DNA of 31,957 nucleotides from CAVYPR01 sp052145775 (GCA_052145775.1 JBKQNY010000061.1:1-31957), one strand, 5' to 3'; counted from the first letter of the stretch, positions 1-8,268 are shown. Notes: generated by a model not told the origin, from the letters alone. Made by a program: numbers and translations.

Positions 1-120
1 CTCGGGCTGGTTCCCGGCGGCCCGTACGGTCCACCGGGAGCGAGGACCGTGATCTCGACCTCGCCTCCCGCGGGCACTTCGTTGCCGGTGGGGTCCACCG
101 TCGACGTGTACGCCGCGTGA
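1..120 (+). CDS. C-terminal end of a PASTA-domain-like protein (5' partial)
   Basis: The reading frame is open from the left edge of the window and stops at a TGA at 118-120. The last 25 or so residues read like the end of a PASTA domain: V-I-S-T-S-P-P-A-G-T, then a hydrophobic stretch, then G-S-T-V-D-V at the terminus. PASTA domains bind peptidoglycan or muropeptides and usually sit at the C-terminus of Ser/Thr kinases or penicillin-binding proteins. The protein type cannot be told from 39 residues. The stop overlaps the next gene's GTG start in a GTGA arrangement, the same coupling used by many gene pairs in this window, which supports this strand. The complementary strand is also open here and looks protein-like, so the call is moderate. 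Confidence 0.5.
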   Translation, partial: LGLVPGGPYGPPGARTVISTSPPAGTSLPVGSTVDVYAA

Positions 121-428
121 GCGGGGCGCCACGGGCATGCGAACTGTGCGAGGCCGCCCGGATCACCGAGTGGCACCACGAGGACGAGATCTGCTGGGTG
201 GCCGACTGCGAGATCTGCGGGGTGCCGATGGTGGTCTGGAAGCACCACGGCCCAGAGCCGCCCGACGACGACCTGGCGCACATGGTGGTCGAGCTCACCC
301 GGGTGGCCGACGGGCGGTTCGGGGTGGGCGGCTGGTCGCTCGACCGGGTCATGCGCCAGATCCCCGACCACTTCCACGCCCACGCCCGCGATCCGCACTG
401 GTGGCACCGGAGGTTCGGGGCCAGCTGA
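117..428 (+). CDS. small Cys/His-rich protein, possibly a shortened HIT-like protein
   Basis: This is a 103-residue soluble protein that I do not recognise as a named family. It has two CxxC pairs (C8/C11 and C31/C34), an extra C26, a His pair at 20-21 and another at 43-44, and a HFHAH segment at residues 85-89 followed by tryptophans at 95-96. An N-terminal CxxC, a central hydrophobic-K-H-H segment and a late HxHxH resemble the layout of histidine-triad nucleotide-binding proteins, but the protein is shorter than usual and the residues after the triad (A-R) are not the usual hydrophobic pair. A small zinc protein is the alternative. The GTG start overlaps the stop of the PASTA-type gene by 4 bp, so the two are probably cotranslated. 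Confidence 0.7.
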   Translation: MSGAPRACELCEAARITEWHHEDEICWVADCEICGVPMVVWKHHGPEPPDDDLAHMVVELTRVADGRFGVGGWSLDRVMRQIPDHFHAHARDPHWWHRRFGAS

Positions 429-456
429 GCCATCCGGCCGCCGGCCCGGCCCCCGC

Positions 457-462
457 TACCCT
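457..462 (+). promoter_or_regulatory. possible -10 box for the SDR gene
   Basis: TACCCT fits the TANNNT pattern of actinobacterial -10 boxes. It would give a 5' leader of about 38 nt before the ATG at 507. No convincing -35 is seen. Confidence 0.3.
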
Positions 463-506
463 TAGGGCGCCGATGGTGGGGCGAGAGCGGAACGGAGCGG
501 GCGGCC

Positions 507-1385
507 ATGGGAGCACTGGACGGGCGGGTGGCGGTCATCACGGGCGCCGGGCGGGGCATCGGTCGCGAGCACGCACTCCTCTTCGCCGCCGAGGGGGCCA
601 GCGTCGTGGTCAACGACCTGGGGGGCGCCGTCGACGGGTCGGGCGACGACCGCACCCCGGCCGAGCAGGTGGTGGCCGAGATCGAGGGGCTGGGCGGCAG
701 GGCCGTGGCCAGCGACCACGACGTCACCAGCTGGGAAGGCGGCCGCCAGCTGGTGGAGACGGCCGTCGAGGCCTTCGGTGACCTCCATGTCCTGGTGAAC
801 AATGCCGGGATCCTGCGGGACCGGGTGCTGGTCAACATGACCGAGGAGGAGTGGGACGCCGTGATCCACGTCCACCTGAAGGGTCACTTCGTCCCCACCC
901 GGCACGCCGCCGCCCACTGGCGGGAGCAGAGCAAGGCCGGCAAGGAGGTGCGGGCGTCGATCGTCAACACCTCGTCGACCTCCGGGCTGCTCGGGAACCC
1001 CGGGCAGACCAACTACGGGGCCGCCAAGGCGGGCATCGCCGCCTTCTCGGTCATCGCCGCCCAGGAGCTCGGCCGCTACGGCATCCGGGTGAACGCCATC
1101 GCCCCGGCCGCCCGCACCCGGATGACCGAGTCCACCCCCGGCCTGGCCGACATCGTGAAGGCCCCGGTCGACGCCGCCCAGTTCGACACCTGGGACCCGG
1201 CCAACATCTCCCCGCTGGTGGCCTACCTGGCCACCGAGGGGTGCACGGCCTCCGGCCGGGTCTTCTTCATCCAGGGCGGCACCATCCGCAACTTCGAGAA
1301 CTGGTCCATGACCGACACGCTGGAGAGGTCGTCCCGCTGGACGGTGGCCGAGCTCCAGGAGGAGATGTCCAAGCTCGGGGCGTGA
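507..1385 (+). CDS. SDR-family dehydrogenase, MFE-2 / 3-hydroxyacyl-CoA dehydrogenase-like
   Basis: This 292-residue classical short-chain dehydrogenase has the Rossmann motif T-G-A-G-R-G-I-G at residues 12-19, N-N-A-G at 98-101, a catalytic serine near 157 and Y170-x-x-x-K174. The segment after the Rossmann motif (V-V-V-N-D-L-G-G, residues 33-40) and the following insertion match the SDR domain of peroxisomal multifunctional enzyme type 2 (HSD17B4-like), which oxidises 3-hydroxyacyl-CoA. The exact substrate is not determined by the sequence. The ATG at 507 starts immediately before the hydrophobic first strand, as expected for the family. The gene converges on an SCP2-domain gene; SDR and SCP2 modules occur fused in eukaryotic MFE-2, which makes a shared lipid or acyl-CoA role plausible. 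Family assignment is firm and the substrate is inferred. Confidence 0.88.
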   Translation: MGALDGRVAVITGAGRGIGREHALLFAAEGASVVVNDLGGAVDGSGDDRTPAEQVVAEIEGLGGRAVASDHDVTSWEGGRQLVETAVEAFGDLHVLVNNAGILRDRVLVNMTEEEWDAVIHVHLKGHFVPTRHAAAHWREQSKAGKEVRASIVNTSSTSGLLGNPGQTNYGAAKAGIAAFSVIAAQELGRYGIRVNAIAPAARTRMTESTPGLADIVKAPVDAAQFDTWDPANISPLVAYLATEGCTASGRVFFIQGGTIRNFENWSMTDTLERSSRWTVAELQEEMSKLGA

Positions 1386-1444
1386 TCCCGTTCGCCCCCG
1401 ACCCCTCCGCCGCCCTGGGGGACACCGAGGCCTGTGCGGAGCCG

Positions 1445-1462
1445 GGGCGGCCTGGGCCGCCC
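1445..1462. terminator. GC-rich hairpin between convergent genes
   Basis: A perfect 7-bp stem (GGGCGGC/GCCGCCC) with a CTGG loop lies between the convergent stops of the SDR gene (1385) and the SCP2 gene (1477). There is no T tract on either side, so it may be a weak bidirectional terminator. Confidence 0.35.
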
Positions 1463-1476
1463 GGGGCGCGGCGGGG

Positions 1477-1881
1477 TTACTCGGTGATCTCGCGCAGGCG
1501 GGAGGCCAGCTCCTGGGCCGAGCCGTCCTGGGGGGAGGTCTGCATGACCATAAGCTTGGTCATGTCGCCCTCGACCCGGACCTTGCCGGTCATGAACGCC
1601 TGCATGCCCGCCTGGGCGTTGCCCTCGACGAGGATGGCCTTGGCCGTGGCGTAGTCGACGGTGACCATGAGGTCGGACTCGTCGAGGTGGCCCTTGTCGA
1701 TCTCGATCTCGCCCGTGGAGGTGTCGAGGTAGGCGTCGAGGGACCCCTCGCCGAAGGGCATGTCGGTGACCACCAGGTTCATCCGCACGGTGTGGGGGAT
1801 CGGGGGGATCCGGTCGCGGTACTCGGCCCGGATGAGGTGGGCCTGCTCGATCCACTCGTCGCTCAGGAACAGGTAGGACAT
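1477..1881 (-). CDS. SCP2 sterol-binding-domain protein
   Basis: This 134-residue protein is a stand-alone sterol carrier protein 2 (SCP2)-type domain, a small lipid or acyl-CoA binding fold without catalytic residues. The typical second half is visible: a strand V-T-V-D-Y (73-77), an amphipathic helix containing K-A-I-L-V-E-G, then G-K-V-R-V-E-G-D-M-T-K-L-M (99-111). The chosen ATG is preceded by a clear AAGGAG ribosome site about 7 nt upstream, rejecting longer frames that run into the divergent esterase gene. A minus-strand TAACGT at 1949-1954 could be its -10 box. It is convergent with the MFE-2-like SDR and divergent from the esterase, so it is a single-gene unit. The ligand is unknown. 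Confidence 0.85.
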   Translation of the reverse strand: MSYLFLSDEWIEQAHLIRAEYRDRIPPIPHTVRMNLVVTDMPFGEGSLDAYLDTSTGEIEIDKGHLDESDLMVTVDYATAKAILVEGNAQAGMQAFMTGKVRVEGDMTKLMVMQTSPQDGSAQELASRLREITE

Positions 1882-1972
1882 CGCTCGCTCCTTGTCGGCT
1901 CTGGGCACCGGACGACTGTGCACCCTGCCCCGGGCGTTCGGCGTGGGTACGTTAGTCGCACCGCCCCGCCGG

Positions 1973-1978
1973 TAGCAT
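1973..1978 (+). promoter_or_regulatory. -10 box for leaderless carboxylesterase-gat transcript
   Basis: TAGCAT ends 8 nt before the GTG start at 1987, so transcription would begin at or next to the start codon. No ribosome site is present there. A good -35 is not evident. Confidence 0.5.
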
Positions 1979-1986
1979 GCCCTGTC

Positions 1987-2751
1987 GTGAGCGCTCCGGT
2001 GATGGCGGGGGCCGAGCCATTCTCGGCGACCGGGGGCCCCGACGGGGCCCTGGTGCTCCACGGCTTCACCGGGAACCCCTCCACCATGCGCGGGGTGGCC
2101 GAGCGGCTGGCCGACGCCGGGCTCACCGTCGAGCTGCCGCTCCTGCCCGGCCACGGCACCGCCATCTCGGACCTCGTGGCGCTGCGCTGGGCCGACTGGT
2201 CGACCGCCGCCGAGGAGGCCTACGCCACCCTGGCCGCCCGCTGCACGCGGGTGGCGGTGGTCGGGCTGTCGATGGGCGGCACCCTCACCTCCTGGCTGGC
2301 CGAGCGCCACCCCGAGATCTGCGGCATCGTGCTGGTGAACCCCCTCGTCGAGCCGCCCCACGACGGCTTCCGGGACGCCCTGTACCAGCTGCTCGACTCG
2401 GGCACCGAGATCGCCCCGGGCATCGGGTCGGACATCGCCCGCCCCGACGTGGTCGAGATCACCTACGACGGCACGCCGCTGGCCGCCGTGCTCTCCCTCT
2501 TCGAGGGGAGCGAGGAGGTGGCCCTCTCCCTCCCCGAGATCCGTTGCCCGGTGCTCCTGTTCTCGAGCCGCCAGGACCATGTGGTGCCCACGACCAACGG
2601 CGACCTGGTGGAGGCCTCGGTCGGGGGCCCCTGCGAGCGGGTGTGGCTCGAGCGCAGCTACCACGTGGCCACCCTCGACTACGACCGCGACGAGATCGAG
2701 GAGCGGACCGTCTCCTTCGTGACCGCCGTCACCGCCGGCGCGACGCCGTGA
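1987..2751 (+). CDS. alpha/beta hydrolase, Est30-like carboxylesterase / monoacylglycerol lipase
   Basis: This 254-residue alpha/beta hydrolase has the oxyanion-hole segment H-G-F-T-G-N-P near the N-terminus, a P-G-H-G turn, the nucleophile elbow G-L-S-M-G-G, an acid in S-R-Q-D-H-V-V-P and a late histidine in S-Y-H-V-A-T-L-D-Y-D. The order and the S-x-H-V-x-x-x-D ending match small bacterial carboxylesterases such as Geobacillus Est30. It should hydrolyse short-chain or monoacyl esters in the cytoplasm; there is no signal peptide. The GTG start is chosen because a -10 box lies 8 nt upstream and similarity begins soon after. Its stop overlaps gatC's GTG start (GTGA), so it is probably the first gene of the gat operon, although no functional link to tRNA amidation is known. 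Confidence 0.85.
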   Translation: MSAPVMAGAEPFSATGGPDGALVLHGFTGNPSTMRGVAERLADAGLTVELPLLPGHGTAISDLVALRWADWSTAAEEAYATLAARCTRVAVVGLSMGGTLTSWLAERHPEICGIVLVNPLVEPPHDGFRDALYQLLDSGTEIAPGIGSDIARPDVVEITYDGTPLAAVLSLFEGSEEVALSLPEIRCPVLLFSSRQDHVVPTTNGDLVEASVGGPCERVWLERSYHVATLDYDRDEIEERTVSFVTAVTAGATP

Positions 2752-3062
2752 GCGGGGGCCGACCCGGAGCGCTCGGGCGAGACGACGTGGCCCACGTGGC
2801 CCGCCTGGCCCGCCTGTCGCTGACCGAGGAGGAGCTCGACCGCTACACCGGCCAGCTCGCCCAGGTGTTGGCCCACGCCGCCGACGTGGCCGCCCTCGAC
2901 CTCTCGGGGGTGGAGCCGACGGCCCACCCGCTCCCGGTCGTGAACGTGCTCCGGCCCGACGTGCCCAGGCCGGGGCTCGACCGCGACGAGGTGCTGGCCG
3001 CCGCCCCCGAGGTGGAGGACGACCGGTTCAAGGTGCCCCGCATCGTGGGGGAGGCCCCGTGA
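2748..3062 (+). CDS. gatC: Asp/Glu-tRNA amidotransferase subunit C
   Basis: GatC is the small subunit of the GatCAB amidotransferase, which converts Glu-tRNA(Gln) and Asp-tRNA(Asn) to Gln- and Asn-tRNA. It wraps around GatA and GatB and stabilises the complex. The 104 residues show the family pattern: D-D-V-x-H-V-A-R-L-A-R-L near residues 12-23, E-E-E-L-D-R-Y, then a distal V-x-P-T-A-H-P-L and a final F-K-V-P-R-I-V. The GTG start overlaps the upstream esterase stop by 4 bp, and gatC in turn overlaps gatA by 4 bp. About ten residues precede the conserved core, so a slightly later start is possible. The order gatC-gatA-gatB is the common bacterial arrangement. Confidence 0.95.
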   Translation: MSGGRPGALGRDDVAHVARLARLSLTEEELDRYTGQLAQVLAHAADVAALDLSGVEPTAHPLPVVNVLRPDVPRPGLDRDEVLAAAPEVEDDRFKVPRIVGEAP

Positions 3063-4477
3063 GCCCGCCGGCCGCTGCGCTGGCCGCCGCCGTGCGCTCG
3101 GGAGAGCGCTCGGCCCGCTCGGTGGCTGAGGAGGCGCTCGCCGCGGTGGCGGCGGCCGACGGCGAGCTCCACGCCTTCGTCCACGTGATGGCGGAGGAGG
3201 CCCGGCGCCAGGCCGACGCCGTCGACGAGGCCGTGGCCGCCGGGCGCGACCCGGGCCCCCTGGCCGGCGTGCCGGTCGCCCTCAAGGACAACCTATGCGT
3301 GCGGGGCGTGCCCACCACCTGCTCCTCGAGGATCCTCGAGGGGTGGCGCCCCCCCTACGACGCCACGGTGGTGTCCCGGCTGCGGGAGGCGGGGGCCGTG
3401 GCCGTGGGCAAGACCAACATGGACGAGTTCGCCATGGGCTCGTCGACCGAGAACTCCTCGTCGGGCCCGACCCGCAACCCGGCCGACCCCAGCCGCGTGC
3501 CGGGCGGCTCCTCGGGAGGCTCGGCGGCGGCGGTGGCCGCGGGGATGGCGCCCCTGGCCCTCGGGTCCGACACCGGCGGCTCGATCCGCCAGCCGGCGGC
3601 CCTCTGCGGCGTGGTCGGCATGAAGCCCACCTACGGCGCCGTCTCCCGCTACGGCCTGGTGGCCTTCGCCAGCTCGCTCGACCAGATCGGCCCCTTCGGC
3701 GCCTCGGTCGCCGACGCCGCCCTCCTCTACGACGTGATGGCCGGCCACGACCCGGCCGACAGCACCTCGCTGCGCGACGTCCCGGCGGCGTCCGGCCGTC
3801 TCGACGCCGGCGTCGAGGGGCTGCGGGTGGGACTCTGCACCGACCTGGTGGAAGGCGCCTCCGCCGACGTGACCCGGCGGGTGCACGAGGCGGCCGAGGC
3901 CCTGGCCGCAGCCGGTGCCTTGGTGGAGGAGGTGGCCGTGCCCGAGCTCCGCTACGGCCTGTCCGCCTACTACCTGATCGCCCCCGCGGAGGCCTCCTCC
4001 AACCTGGCCCGCTACGACGGCGTCCGCTACGGGCTGCGGGTGGGCGGCGCCGACGTGACGGCCATGAACACCGCCACGCGCACCGCGGGGTTCGGCGACG
4101 AGGTGAAGCGCCGGATCATGCTGGGCACCTACGCGCTCTCGGCCGGCTACTACGACGCCTACTACGGCCAGGCCCAGCGGGTGCGCACCGTGGTGATCGA
4201 GGCCTTCTCCCGGGCCTACGAGCGGGTCGACGTCCTCCTCGGGGCGACCACCCCCACCACGGCCTTCGCCATCGGCGAGCGGGTGGACGACCCCATGGCC
4301 ATGTACGCCTCGGACCTGTTCACCGTCTGCTCGAACCTGGCCGGCCACCCGGCGGTGAGCGTGCCCTTCGGGACCGGCGACGACGGCCTGCCGGTCGGGG
4401 TCCAGGTGCTGGCCCCGGCCCTCGGCGAGGAGCTGCTCTTCGGGGTGGCCTCGGCGGTGGAGGCGGCGGCGCCGTGA
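3059..4477 (+). CDS. gatA: Asp/Glu-tRNA amidotransferase subunit A
   Basis: GatA is the amidase subunit of GatCAB. It releases ammonia from glutamine for transfer to the misacylated tRNA bound by GatB. The 472-residue protein has the full amidase-signature fold with the Ser-cisSer-Lys triad in place: K76 in L-K-D-N, S151 in the glycine/serine-rich loop G-G-S-S-G-G-S-A, and S175 in D-T-G-G-S. These lie three residues before the positions known in Staphylococcus aureus GatA (79, 154, 178). Length is normal for the family. The GTG start overlaps gatC's stop and the stop overlaps gatB's start, both by 4 bp, so the subunits are translationally coupled. Confidence 0.97.
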   Translation: MSPPAAALAAAVRSGERSARSVAEEALAAVAAADGELHAFVHVMAEEARRQADAVDEAVAAGRDPGPLAGVPVALKDNLCVRGVPTTCSSRILEGWRPPYDATVVSRLREAGAVAVGKTNMDEFAMGSSTENSSSGPTRNPADPSRVPGGSSGGSAAAVAAGMAPLALGSDTGGSIRQPAALCGVVGMKPTYGAVSRYGLVAFASSLDQIGPFGASVADAALLYDVMAGHDPADSTSLRDVPAASGRLDAGVEGLRVGLCTDLVEGASADVTRRVHEAAEALAAAGALVEEVAVPELRYGLSAYYLIAPAEASSNLARYDGVRYGLRVGGADVTAMNTATRTAGFGDEVKRRIMLGTYALSAGYYDAYYGQAQRVRTVVIEAFSRAYERVDVLLGATTPTTAFAIGERVDDPMAMYASDLFTVCSNLAGHPAVSVPFGTGDDGLPVGVQVLAPALGEELLFGVASAVEAAAP

Positions 4478-5907
4478 GCGCGGGCTGGGAGACGGTGGTG
4501 GGTCTGGAGATCCACTGCGAGCTGCTGACGGCCACCAAGCTCTTCTGCGGCTGCCCCAACGCCTTCGGCGACGACCCCAACACCAACGTCTGCCCGGTCT
4601 GCCTGGGGCTGCCCGGATCGCTCCCGGTCCTGAACGAGCAGGCCGTCGAGCTGGCCATGCGGATCGGCGCCGCGCTTCACTGCGAGGTCCGGCCCTCGGG
4701 GTTCCACCGGAAGAACTACTTCTACCCCGACATGCCCAAGGACTACCAGATCAGCCAGTACGACGCGCCGATCAACCTGGGGGGCTGGCTCGACCTGCCC
4801 GACGGCAGCCGCGTGGGCATCACCCGGGCCCACATCGAGGAGGACACCGGCAAGACCACCCACGTGGGCGAGGGGGGCCGCATCCACTCCGCCGCCCACT
4901 CCCTCGTCGACTACAACCGCTCGGGCGTGCCGCTGGTGGAGATCGTGAGCGAACCGGACATGCGCTCGGCCGGCCAGGCCCGCGCCTACGCCGCCGAGCT
5001 GCGGGCCGTGCTCGTGGCCACCGGGGCCTCCGACGGCCGCATGGAGGAGGGGTCGCTGCGGGTAGACGCCAACGTGTCGGTGCGACCCGCCGCCAGCGCG
5101 GCCTTCGGCACCCGCTGCGAGATCAAGAACCTCAACTCGCTGCGCTCGCTGGCCCGGGCCATCGAGCACGAGGCCGACCGCCAGGTGGCCGTCATCGAGG
5201 GCGGCGGGGTGGTGGACCAGGAGACCCGCCACTGGGACGAGCAGGCGGGCCGGACCGTGACCATGCGCTCCAAGGAGGAGGCGTACGACTACCGCTACTT
5301 CCCCGAGCCCGACCTCGTTCCCCTCGAGCCCGGGGCCGAGTGGCGCGCCCGGGTGGCCTCCTCGCTCGGGCCGCTGCCGGCCGAACGGCGGGCCCGACTG
5401 CTCGCCCTGCTGGCCGCGGGGCCGACCCCCGCCCAGGCCGACCAGGTGCTGGCCGTGGTCGACCAGGGCCTCGACGACCTGGTGGCCGGGGCCGCCGAGC
5501 TCGGGGCGCCGGCCACCCTGGCCCTCACCCGCGCCGCCAACGACGTCGCCGCCGACGTGGTGGCGGGCCGCCGGCTCGACCCCGGGTCCTTCGCCGCGCT
5601 GCTCGCCATGGAGTCCTCGGGGAGGCTGTCGGTGGCCCAGGTGCGCGAGGTCCTGGCCGACCTCCTGGCCGCCGGTGGCGGCGACCCCGAGTCCATCGCC
5701 CGCCACAAGGGGTTCGAGGCCCTCTCCGAGGACTCGCTGGCCGACGTCGTCCGCCAGGTGGTGGACGACCACCCCGGCGAGTGGGACCGCTTCTGCGCGG
5801 GTGACGACAAGCTGACCGGCTTCTTCACCGGACAGGTCATGAAGGCGACCGGCGGCAAGGCCAACGGGCGGGCGGTGGCCGCCGAGCTCGGCCGTCTCCG
5901 GGGGTGA
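4474..5907 (+). CDS. gatB: Asp/Glu-tRNA amidotransferase subunit B
   Basis: GatB binds the misacylated tRNA, phosphorylates the glutamyl or aspartyl side chain and receives ammonia from GatA. The 477-residue protein begins with V-G-L-E-I-H, has zinc-site cysteines in C-G-C-P and C-P-V-C-L-G-L-P-G, the conserved R-K-N-Y-F-Y-P-D-M-P-K-D-Y-Q-I-S-Q-Y segment, and the D-Y-N-R-S-G-V-P-L-x-E-I-V motif. The C-terminal third is the YqeY-type helical tail ending in M-K-A-T-G-G-K-A-N. GTG start and coupling with gatA are as in the neighbouring pairs. Its TGA overlaps the start of an MMPL transporter gene, which is an unusual partner for gatB. Confidence 0.97.
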   Translation: MSAGWETVVGLEIHCELLTATKLFCGCPNAFGDDPNTNVCPVCLGLPGSLPVLNEQAVELAMRIGAALHCEVRPSGFHRKNYFYPDMPKDYQISQYDAPINLGGWLDLPDGSRVGITRAHIEEDTGKTTHVGEGGRIHSAAHSLVDYNRSGVPLVEIVSEPDMRSAGQARAYAAELRAVLVATGASDGRMEEGSLRVDANVSVRPAASAAFGTRCEIKNLNSLRSLARAIEHEADRQVAVIEGGGVVDQETRHWDEQAGRTVTMRSKEEAYDYRYFPEPDLVPLEPGAEWRARVASSLGPLPAERRARLLALLAAGPTPAQADQVLAVVDQGLDDLVAGAAELGAPATLALTRAANDVAADVVAGRRLDPGSFAALLAMESSGRLSVAQVREVLADLLAAGGGDPESIARHKGFEALSEDSLADVVRQVVDDHPGEWDRFCAGDDKLTGFFTGQVMKATGGKANGRAVAAELGRLRG

Positions 5908-8138
5908 GCGGGGCGGACACCGGCGGTCTCGAGGGAAGCCTCCTCGGGCGGCTGGCCGGCTGGTCCTACGACAATCGCCGGCTGGTGCTCCTCACCTGGG
6001 GGCTGGTCCTGGTGGTGGCCATCGGGGTGAGCCACGCGGCCGGCACGCGCTTCGAGAACAAGTTCACCGCCGGCGACACGCCCTCCCAGCAGGCCCAGGA
6101 CATCCTGAAGGCGCGGTTCCCGTCGATGGCCGGCGACACGGCCCAGGTCGTCTTCGACACCACGGCGCCGGTGACGGCTCCGGCCAACCAGGCGGCCATC
6201 GCCCGGCTCACCGCCGATCTCAAGATGCTCCCCCACGTGGTGGGGGTGCAGCCCCCCCTGGGCGCGGCCGGGGCACCCCAGGTGGCCCCTGACGGCCACA
6301 TCGCCTACGCCACCGTCCAGTTCGACACCACCAGCTACCAGCTGTCCAAGCAGACCGTGCAGGCGGTGATCACCACCGCCGAGCACGCCCGGCGACCCGG
6401 CTTCGGGGTCCAGCTCGGCGGCACACCGATCTCCGCGGTGGTGTCGGCCGCGCCCGGGCCGAGCGAGGGCATCGGCATCGCCGCGGCCATGCTGATCATG
6501 CTGCTGGCCTTCGGCTCGGTGGTGGCCATGGGGCTGCCCATCGTGACCGCCCTGTTCGGCCTCATCGTCGGGGTGGCGGTGGTCGAACTGCTGACCCACT
6601 TCCTCGTGGTGCCCACCTTCTCTCCCGAGATGGCCATCATGATCGGGCTCGGGGTGGGCATCGACTACGCCCTGTTCGTGGTCACCCGCTACCGCCAGGG
6701 GCTGAGCGAGGGGAGGGAGCCACGCCACGCCGTGGTCACCTCACTGGCCACGGCCGGGCGGGCCGTGCTCCTGGCCGGGACCACCGTGGTCATCTCGCTG
6801 CTCGGCCTCTACGTCATCGGCCAGGCCTACATGGTGGGGGTGGCCTCGGCGTCGATCGTGGCCGTGCTGCTGGTGATGGTGGCCACCCTCACCCTCCTGC
6901 CGGCCCTCCTCGGCTACGCCGGCCGGGCCATCGACCGGCTGTCGGTGCCGGGGCTGTCGCACGAGGCCACCCCCCGGCCGAGCGAGGGTTTCTGGTACCG
7001 CTGGAGCCGGACCGTCCAACGCAAGGCGTGGCTGACCGGGCTGGCCTCGGTGGTGGTGCTGGTGGCCCTGGCCCTCCCCATGTTCTCCATGCGCCTGGCC
7101 TTCACCGACGCCGGCAACGCCCCGACCGACCTCACCGTGCGCCAGGCCTACGACCAGTTGGCCAAGGGGTTCGGGGCGGGCTTCAACGGCCCGCTGCTGG
7201 TGGCGGTGGCCATGGACGGCCCGAAGGACGTGCCCGTGGTGGACCGCCTCGAGAGCGACCTGCGGGCCACGCCGGGGATGGCCCAGGTCTCGCCGCCCTC
7301 CTTCAACCGTGACCAGACCGGGGCGGTGATCACCGTCGTGCCCGAGTGGGCGCCCCAGACAGCCCAGACCCAGGCCCTGGTGCGCACGATGCGGGCGAAG
7401 GTCATCCCCTCGGCCGTGGGCGGGACCGGGGTGGTGGCCGAGGTGGGCGGGGAGACGGCGGCGGACATCGACGCCGCCGCCTACCTGTCCGGGCGGATCT
7501 TCTGGGTCATCGCCGCGGTGATCGTCCTGGCCGTGGTCCTGCTGATGGCGGTCTTCCGGTCGGTGGCCGTGCCGATCAAGGCGGCGGTCATGAACCTGCT
7601 GTCGGTGGGCGCCGCCTACGGCGTGCTGGTGGCGGTCTTCGAATGGGGCTGGATGGGGGGAGTGGTGGGCATCGGGCACACCGGGCCGATCGACCCGTGG
7701 ATCCCCATCACGATGTTCACCATCCTCTTCGGCCTCTCGATGGACTACGAGGTCTTCCTGCTGTCGCGGATCCGCGAGGAGTGGCGGCGGACCGGCGACA
7801 ACTCGGAGTCGGTGGCCGACGGCCTGGCCATCACCGCCCGGGTCATCACGGCGGCGGCGGCCATCATGGTCTGCGTCTTCGCCTCCTTCGTGGTGAACGA
7901 CCCGCTCCACGTGCTCAAGGTGTTCGGCCTGGGCATGGCCGTGGCCGTCCTGGTGGACGCCACCTTGGTGCGCATGGTCCTCGTCCCCTCGGTGATGGAG
8001 ATCCTGGGACCGGTCAACTGGTGGATGCCCCGCTGGCTGGACCGCCTGATCCCGTCGGTGGGGACCGAACCGGACGACTGGACGACGGAGGTCGAGGCGC
8101 ACCTGATCTCAACGACAGTCTCCGAGGCCGCCCGCTGA
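5904..8138 (+). CDS. MMPL-family (RND) membrane transporter
   Basis: This 744-residue inner-membrane protein has the duplicated RND layout: one N-terminal membrane helix (about 26-45), a periplasmic porter domain, a block of five helices, then the same pattern repeated in the second half, about twelve helices in all. The proton-relay pairs characteristic of MmpL proteins are present, D254-Y255 in G-V-G-I-D-Y-A-L-F and D614-Y615 in G-L-S-M-D-Y-E-V-F. MMPL proteins export lipids, glycolipids or hydrophobic compounds using the proton gradient; the cargo here is unknown. The GTG start overlaps the gatB stop by 4 bp, so it appears to be the last gene of the esterase-gatCAB operon. A strong hairpin follows about 95 bp downstream. 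Confidence 0.9.
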   Translation: MSGADTGGLEGSLLGRLAGWSYDNRRLVLLTWGLVLVVAIGVSHAAGTRFENKFTAGDTPSQQAQDILKARFPSMAGDTAQVVFDTTAPVTAPANQAAIARLTADLKMLPHVVGVQPPLGAAGAPQVAPDGHIAYATVQFDTTSYQLSKQTVQAVITTAEHARRPGFGVQLGGTPISAVVSAAPGPSEGIGIAAAMLIMLLAFGSVVAMGLPIVTALFGLIVGVAVVELLTHFLVVPTFSPEMAIMIGLGVGIDYALFVVTRYRQGLSEGREPRHAVVTSLATAGRAVLLAGTTVVISLLGLYVIGQAYMVGVASASIVAVLLVMVATLTLLPALLGYAGRAIDRLSVPGLSHEATPRPSEGFWYRWSRTVQRKAWLTGLASVVVLVALALPMFSMRLAFTDAGNAPTDLTVRQAYDQLAKGFGAGFNGPLLVAVAMDGPKDVPVVDRLESDLRATPGMAQVSPPSFNRDQTGAVITVVPEWAPQTAQTQALVRTMRAKVIPSAVGGTGVVAEVGGETAADIDAAAYLSGRIFWVIAAVIVLAVVLLMAVFRSVAVPIKAAVMNLLSVGAAYGVLVAVFEWGWMGGVVGIGHTGPIDPWIPITMFTILFGLSMDYEVFLLSRIREEWRRTGDNSESVADGLAITARVITAAAAIMVCVFASFVVNDPLHVLKVFGLGMAVAVLVDATLVRMVLVPSVMEILGPVNWWMPRWLDRLIPSVGTEPDDWTTEVEAHLISTTVSEAAR

Positions 8139-8232
8139 CGATCCTTCGCCCGTCGGATGGGCACCGCCGCGACGCGCCGTGGCCGCGCTGCGCCGCCGGG
8201 GTCCGTGCCGGGCCTCGTCGCGCCGTCAAGAG

Positions 8233-8261
8233 GGGCTGGCCCCCCGTCCCGGGGCCGGCCC
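8233..8261. terminator. strong hairpin between convergent MMPL and methyltransferase genes
   Basis: An 11-bp stem with one G-U pair (8233-8243 with 8251-8261) and a 7-nt loop sits between the MMPL stop (8138) and the methyltransferase stop (8269). It lacks a T tract but is well placed as a bidirectional terminator. Confidence 0.5.
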
Positions 8262-8268
8262 GGAGGGG

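Noticed and set aside
1..116. Minus-strand partial gene over the left edge
   Set aside because: The frame is open and protein-like, but the plus-strand PASTA-like ending with a GTGA junction into the next gene explains the bases better. It cannot be fully excluded.
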